From Minisyncoccota bacterium (GTDB lineage Bacteria > Patescibacteriota > Minisyncoccia > Minisyncoccales > Minisyncoccaceae), in NCBI GenBank assembly GCA_028704295.1, contig JAQVLF010000001.1, forward strand, positions 1-64,000: 64,000 nt of DNA, given 5' to 3'. This document shows, one piece after another, positions 59,209 to 64,000 of this stretch. How positions within the stretch are numbered: position 1 is the first letter of the stretch; the number at the start of each line of letters is the position of its first letter. The translations under genes and the position numbers were made by a program. The notes under the pieces are model-generated. The model had not been told where the DNA came from. It made no database searches and worked only from the letters and a program-made list of their open reading frames with translations.

Positions 59209-61736
59209 AAAAATTTCTTTAAATATTTTCCTGTATATGAAATTGTGCTCTTTCTTGCAATTTCTTCTGGCGTGCCCTCTGCTATAACCTCGCCCCCAAG
59301 GTCTCCCCCTAGAGGACCTAAATCAATAATCCAATCAGCTGTTTTAATAAAATCCAAATTGTGTTCAATTACAAGAACCGTATTGCCTTGGGATACTAAT
59401 CTTTGAATAACATCTATTAACTTTTTAACGTCTTCGTAATGAAGTCCTGTGGTAGGCTCGTCTAATAAATACAAAGTTTTTGTAGTGCTTCTTTTTGCAA
59501 GCTCTTTGCTTAACTTAACTCTTTGCGCTTCTCCTCCAGACAGCGTTGTAGCAGACTGCCCTAATCTTAAATATCCGAGCCCAACTTCATTTAAGACTTT
59601 TAATTTATCATATATTTGAGGAACATCTTTGAAAAACTCTACTGCATCTTCCATTGTCATATCTAAAACCTCTGCAATATTTTTTCCCTTATAATGCACT
59701 TCTAAAGTATCTCTATTAAATCTTCTTCCTTTGCAAACATCGCAAACAACTTCGACATTTGGAAGAAAATGCATTTCAATTTCAATTAATCCCCTTCCTT
59801 CGCAATGCTCGCATCTTCCTTGAGGCATATTAAAACTAAATCTTCCTGATTTAAATCCTTTTATTCTAGCTTCAGGGGTTGCAGCAAATAACTCCCTTAT
59901 ATAATCAAAAACTTTTGTATAGGTTGCGGGATTAGATCTCGGAGTCCTTCCAATTGGAGATTGGTCTATCTTTATTACTTTATCAATGTAGTCTAAATTC
60001 TTAATCTCCCTTACTTTCTTGTCAAAATTTTCCAATCTTAATTTTCTATTTACAGTATAATTGTAAATAACATCGTTCATTAAAGTTGATTTTCCTGAAC
60101 CAGAAACTCCTGTAAAGCATACAAATCTTTGAAGCGGAATCTTCACATCAATATGTTTTAAATTGTTTCCATATGCATCTTTAACTTCGAGCATTGGATG
60201 CATTTTATCTACAGGCCTTCTTATCTTAGGCACTTCTATCTCAATTTCTTTTCTTAAATATTTTCCTGTTAAACTTTCCTTAGGATCACCGATTAGCTTT
60301 AAGTCTGTTTCAGGCTTCTTTAAAAAAAGCATGTATTCTAATGGGCCAGAAAACACAATCTCTCCCCCATGTTCTCCTGCAAACGGACCAAAATCAACAA
60401 TCCAATCAGACCTTAATATAGTATCTTCATCATGTTCAACTACAACTATGGTATTTCCAATGTCGCACAAATTTCTAAGAGTGCTTACAAGCTTTTCATT
60501 GTCTCTTTGATGAAGTCCGATTGTCGGCTCATCTAATACATAAAGTGCTCCTACAATTTTTGTTCCAACTTGAGAAGCTAGTCTGATTCTTTGAGCTTCG
60601 CCGCCTGACAATGTTCCTGCACGCCTATTTAGGTCAATATAATTTAAACCTACATCGAGCATGAACTTAAGGCGATTTTTAACTTCATTTAAAATAGTTT
60701 CTGCTATTTCTAATTCTTTTTCACTCAATTTTAAATTATTAATAAAACTAAATGCTTCATCGATATTTAAACTTGTAATATCCCATATATTTTTAGAATT
60801 AATCTTTACGCTAAGCGCATTTTTATTCAATCTTTTTCCCATACATACAGGACATAATTCATCAGAAAAAACATTTTCAGTCCCAATGCCTTTACAATAT
60901 TCGCAGTACCCATAAGGACTATTAAAACTAAAAAGTCTTGGTTCTATTTCAGGAAAACTGTATCCGCATTTAGGGCAAGAATAGCTTGTGCTAAAAACAT
61001 GCTCTTCTCCATCAATTAAAAGCAAACACAAACCATCAGACAAATCGATTGCAGTTTCAACTGCTTCGCTTAATCTGAAATAGAAATCTTTATCAAATTC
61101 AATATCTTTAAATTTATCTATTACAACTTCTATTGTGTGTTTTTTGCCTTTTTCAACAATAATTCTTTCGTTTAATTTTTTAAATTCATTATCAAGTCTA
61201 ACTTCTAAAAAACCTGATTCGTATAAGTCCTGAATTAATTGATAATATTCCCCTCTCCTTCCTCTAATAACAGGAGATAAGATTATAATTTCTTTTTTCC
61301 CGTCTATTATTTTTTTAATATTATCTACAATTTCATCTACTGCCATTTTTTCAATTCGCGTTCCGCATTCTGGGCAGTATGGTTTTCCAATTCTTGCAAA
61401 CAAAACTCTTAAGTAGTCATATATTTCTGTAATAGTTGCAACCGTTGATCTTGGATTAGCATTATGAGCTTTTTGACTTATAGCTATTGCAGGAGATAGA
61501 CCCTCGATTTCATCAACGTTAGGCTTTTGCATTCCTCCCAAAAACTGCCTTGCATAGGCTGATAAAGATTCTAAATATCTTCTTTGTCCTTCTGCAAAAA
61601 TTGTATCAAAAGCTAAGCTAGATTTTCCAGATCCAGATAGTCCTGTAAAAACAATCATCTTATCCCTTGGAAGCTCAAGCGAAACATTTTTTAAGTTATG
61701 TTCCCTGGCTCCTTTTATAATAATCTTATTTTGCAT
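59205..61736 (-). CDS. uvrA: UvrA excinuclease ATPase subunit
   Basis: Damage-recognition ABC ATPase. Two Walker A motifs: FTGLSGSGKSSLAFD (about 30-44) and GVSGSGKSTLMNDV (about 545-558); signature LSGGEAQRIRLASQ and LSGGEAQRVKLSKEL; zinc-finger Cys pairs CPECG, CSYCPKCG, CEYCKGIG and CEHCEGRG; Walker B VLDEPTIGLHQ and LLDEPTTGLHYE. At 843 residues it is shorter than the 940-residue norm. It forms a block with uvrB (11-bp overlap upstream) and uvrC. Confidence 0.97.
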   Translation of the reverse strand: MQNKIIIKGAREHNLKNVSLELPRDKMIVFTGLSGSGKSSLAFDTIFAEGQRRYLESLSAYARQFLGGMQKPNVDEIEGLSPAIAISQKAHNANPRSTVATITEIYDYLRVLFARIGKPYCPECGTRIEKMAVDEIVDNIKKIIDGKKEIIILSPVIRGRRGEYYQLIQDLYESGFLEVRLDNEFKKLNERIIVEKGKKHTIEVVIDKFKDIEFDKDFYFRLSEAVETAIDLSDGLCLLLIDGEEHVFSTSYSCPKCGYSFPEIEPRLFSFNSPYGYCEYCKGIGTENVFSDELCPVCMGKRLNKNALSVKINSKNIWDITSLNIDEAFSFINNLKLSEKELEIAETILNEVKNRLKFMLDVGLNYIDLNRRAGTLSGGEAQRIRLASQVGTKIVGALYVLDEPTIGLHQRDNEKLVSTLRNLCDIGNTIVVVEHDEDTILRSDWIVDFGPFAGEHGGEIVFSGPLEYMLFLKKPETDLKLIGDPKESLTGKYLRKEIEIEVPKIRRPVDKMHPMLEVKDAYGNNLKHIDVKIPLQRFVCFTGVSGSGKSTLMNDVIYNYTVNRKLRLENFDKKVREIKNLDYIDKVIKIDQSPIGRTPRSNPATYTKVFDYIRELFAATPEARIKGFKSGRFSFNMPQGRCEHCEGRGLIEIEMHFLPNVEVVCDVCKGRRFNRDTLEVHYKGKNIAEVLDMTMEDAVEFFKDVPQIYDKLKVLNEVGLGYLRLGQSATTLSGGEAQRVKLSKELAKRSTTKTLYLLDEPTTGLHYEDVKKLIDVIQRLVSQGNTVLVIEHNLDFIKTADWIIDLGPLGGDLGGEVIAEGTPEEIARKSTISYTGKYLKKFL

Positions 61737-63735
61737 TTTTCTTAAGTTCTTTTTCTAATTCTCTAACTTCGTCTCTTAAGATTGCAGCTAGTTCAAATTC
61801 GAGCTTTTCTGCCGCTTCATCCATTTGAAGCTTCTTTGCTTTGATAATTTCTTTTATACTTCTATCGTCTCCTAAAAGATCTAATTTAACAAGCTGTTTT
61901 TTCTCCCTACTTGGAGAAAGTCCAAATTGATCTAAAATATTTTTAATATTCTTTTTAATCGTTGTTGGCGTAATATTATGCTTTTTATTATACATGAGTT
62001 GAAGTTCTCTTCTTCTTTTAGTCTCGCTAACTGCTTTTTTTATTGATTCAGTCATTTCATCAGCATATAGAATAACTCTTCCATTTTCATTTCTAGCAGC
62101 TCTTCCAATTGTCTGAATTAAACTTGTTTCGTTTCTTAAAAATCCTTCCTTGTCCGCATCTAAAATTGCAACAAGCGATACTTCTGGAATATCCAAGCCT
62201 TCTCTTAAAAGATTTACTCCCACAATTGCATCGATTAATCCCTTTCTTAAATCAGTAATAATTTCTATTCTCTCTAACGTCTTAATATCTGAATGAAGAT
62301 ATTTAACTTTTATCTTTTTGTCTTCTAAAAAAGAGGTAAGATCTTCTGCCATTCTTTTTGTTAGAGTGGTCACTAAGGTTCTCTCTCCCTTTCCTGCCTG
62401 TTTTTCAATTTCAGAAATAAGATCATCTATTTGAGATAAGTTATCTTGAGATGAAACAACCGGCCTTATATCAATTTCTGGATCAACGAGTCCTGTTGGT
62501 CTTACAATCTGCTCTACCACATTTTGGCTAATAGAAATCTCTTCTTTAGAAGGAGTTGCTGAAACATAAATAATATTTTTAGCGCGTTCATTGAATTCAG
62601 AATATTTAAGTGGCCTATTGTCAAAAGCTGAAGGCAATCTAAATCCATGCTCTATTAAAGCTGTCTTCCTTGCCTTGTCCCCATTATACATTGCTCTTAG
62701 CTGAGGCAAACTAACATGCGATTCATCAATAATAATTAAAAAGTCTTTTTCCGCTTCTTTAAAATAGTCTAAAAGCGTAAATGGAGGCTCTCCTCTTTTC
62801 CTCTTGTCAAAGTGAGCCGAATAATTTTCAATGCCTTGGCAATATCCAATGTTTTCAATCATTTCAAGATCATAGTTTACTCTTCTTTTTAATCTTTCGT
62901 ACTCTACAATCTTTCCTTGTTTTTCAAAATACTTTAATCTTTGATTAAGTTCTTTTCTTATGCTATCTATGGCTGACTGTTTCTCATTTTCATTGATTAT
63001 ATAATGGGTTGCTGGAAAAATATTAACAGAGTCTAATTCCTTAATAAGCTCTTTTGTTAAATAATCGATGAACTCTATTTTTTCTATTTTATCACTTATA
63101 ATAAATCTATAAATTGCTTTTTCATTTACAGGCATAACTTCCAAAACTTGTCCTCTTAAACGGAACTTTCCCCTTTCTAATTCTCCCAAAGTTCTTTCAA
63201 AATTAATTTCAATCAATTTCCTTGCAAGTTCGCTATGTTTAATCATCTGCCCTTTTTCAAAAGAAAAAATTATTCTTTCATATTCTTTTGGAGAGCCTAA
63301 TCCATAAATAGCTGAAACCGAAGAAACAATGATTACATCTTTTCTTGTTAAAAGCGCTTGTGTAGACGCATGACGCAACCTATCAATTTCATCATTTATC
63401 TGAGCCTCCTTTTCTATATATGTATCAGTTTTTGGAAGATAGCTTTCTGGTTGATAGTAATCATAATAGCTTACAAAATACTCAACTGCATTAGCAGGGA
63501 AAAATTCCCTAAATTCATTGCATAATTGAGCTGCCAAAGTTTTATTATGAGATATTACAAGCGTCGGCTTATTGATCTTTTCAATTACATTGGCTGCTGT
63601 AAAAGTCTTTCCAGATCCAGTTACTCCTAAAAGAGTTTGCCTATTAAATCCTTTTTCAAGGCCACATAAAAGCCCCCTAATTGCTTTAGGTTGATCACCT
63701 TTTGGTTTAATTTTTGTTTTAAGCTTAAAATTCAT
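61726..63735 (-). CDS. uvrB: UvrB excinuclease helicase subunit
   Basis: From the Met at 63735 (MNFKLKTKIKPKGDQPKAI). Walker A GVTGSGKTFTAAN, the beta-hairpin YFVSYYDYYQPESYLPKTDTYIEKE (about 87-112), DEAD-like LIIDESHVSLPQ, helicase motif VI IQTIGRAARNENGRV (about 535-549) and the C-terminal UVR domain with the UvrC-binding sequence. About 669 residues, normal. It heads the uvrBAC cluster, with a hairpin between it and the upstream SIMPL gene. Confidence 0.97.
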   Translation of the reverse strand: MNFKLKTKIKPKGDQPKAIRGLLCGLEKGFNRQTLLGVTGSGKTFTAANVIEKINKPTLVISHNKTLAAQLCNEFREFFPANAVEYFVSYYDYYQPESYLPKTDTYIEKEAQINDEIDRLRHASTQALLTRKDVIIVSSVSAIYGLGSPKEYERIIFSFEKGQMIKHSELARKLIEINFERTLGELERGKFRLRGQVLEVMPVNEKAIYRFIISDKIEKIEFIDYLTKELIKELDSVNIFPATHYIINENEKQSAIDSIRKELNQRLKYFEKQGKIVEYERLKRRVNYDLEMIENIGYCQGIENYSAHFDKRKRGEPPFTLLDYFKEAEKDFLIIIDESHVSLPQLRAMYNGDKARKTALIEHGFRLPSAFDNRPLKYSEFNERAKNIIYVSATPSKEEISISQNVVEQIVRPTGLVDPEIDIRPVVSSQDNLSQIDDLISEIEKQAGKGERTLVTTLTKRMAEDLTSFLEDKKIKVKYLHSDIKTLERIEIITDLRKGLIDAIVGVNLLREGLDIPEVSLVAILDADKEGFLRNETSLIQTIGRAARNENGRVILYADEMTESIKKAVSETKRRRELQLMYNKKHNITPTTIKKNIKNILDQFGLSPSREKKQLVKLDLLGDDRSIKEIIKAKKLQMDEAAEKLEFELAAILRDEVRELEKELKKNAK

Positions 63736-63780
63736 GGCAAACAAAATTTACCAGAAAAGAAATTATAAATCAATAGAAAA

Positions 63781-63801
63781 TATGAGGCATAAAGCCTCAT
63801 A
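63781..63801 (-). terminator. Terminator between the SIMPL gene and uvrB
   Basis: TATGAGGC-ATAAA-GCCTCATA (63781-63788 with 63794-63801), followed by a T-rich stretch on the minus strand, 20 bp past the SIMPL gene stop. Confidence 0.65.
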
Positions 63802-63820
63802 CCTTACTATGCTATAATCT

Positions 63821-64000
63821 TTATTTTACTTTATATATAATGGTTACATTAGAAGTAATGGTGTTCTCTCCTGTCTCAATGGATGGAGAAACACTATCTG
63901 CCGCTCCTCCCATGCCAAGCATCTTATATGAAGAAGTTGCTTCATAATATACTGGGTTATAAGTATTTTCATAAAAGCCGATAATTTCTTTCAAAGACAC
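63821..64000 (-). CDS. SIMPL-domain protein, C-terminal part, cut by window edge
   Basis: The last 59 codons on the minus strand, ending at TAA 63821-63823. YYEATSSYKMLGMGGAADSV and the final TGENTITSNVTIIYKVK match the C-terminal strand of SIMPL proteins (compare GQNAITVNVYVTYSIK at 33941). It would be the third SIMPL gene of the window. The N-terminal part lies beyond the edge. Confidence 0.8.
   Translation of the reverse strand: MSLKEIIGFYENTYNPVYYEATSSYKMLGMGGAADSVSPSIETGENTITSNVTIIYKVK

Noticed and set aside
1..64000. CRISPR array
   Set aside because: No regularly spaced direct repeats and no cas genes were seen.

Overview
The window is AT-rich and gene-dense. Most genes have short or overlapping junctions and few have a clear Shine-Dalgarno sequence. 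Several housekeeping proteins are shortened: DnaX 367 aa, UvrC 397 aa without its C-terminal part, UvrA 843 aa, and a one-gene SufB-like scaffold. With the pilins, SIMPL-domain proteins, DUF5652 and a DGR, this points to a Candidate Phyla Radiation (Patescibacteria) bacterium, most like Parcubacteria. The assignment is inferred from gene content, not from a marker phylogeny.

Layout. (1) 1-6.8 kb is an accessory island on the minus strand, next to the 3' end of a tRNA-Gln gene. It holds a DUF3800 gene, a candidate retron msr-msd RNA, a retron-type reverse transcriptase and a string of mostly unrecognised small genes. It ends in an HNH-like protein and a nuclease-like protein cut by the window edge. 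This is the best candidate for an undescribed defence locus. (2) 7-24.8 kb is core: dnaX with two small structured RNA candidates upstream, cysK-cysS, a glycosyltransferase, dnaB, bL21, ParA, transporters, an M50 protease, bL28, a 6S-like RNA candidate, mnmA, SufB/SufC/ferredoxin, ppa and gpsA. (3) 24.8-48 kb is a UvrD/RecB-type helicase-nuclease, a pilin-LamG gene broken at a G9 tract, a frameshifted DNA alkylation repair gene, uppP, prmC, a UDG, redox and folding proteins, nagZ, a patatin, ychF, an ATP-cone nuclease, tyrS and two adjacent ATP-grasp enzymes. (4) 48.3-51.4 kb is a complete diversity-generating retroelement (DGR) in the order target/VR, avd, TR, RT. Its variable protein is a type IV pilin-like protein ending in an FGE/C-type-lectin domain. 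TR and VR (116 bp) differ at 10 positions, and 9 of these are adenines on the TR coding strand. (5) 51.4-64 kb has a beta-CASP nuclease, a DinJ/YafQ pair, CapA, TsaC, a second secreted lectin-like protein followed by a 42-residue avd-like remnant (probably a decayed DGR cassette), signal peptidase I and the uvrB-uvrA-uvrC cluster.

How the parts work together: the surface-display genes (pilins, signal peptidase, DGR) point to a cell that interacts with partners or hosts and diversifies one surface pilin. The retron island and the toxin-antitoxin pair are the defence layer. The two frameshifts at homopolymers near 28.5-28.9 kb may be phase variation, real decay or assembly error; the sequence alone cannot decide.
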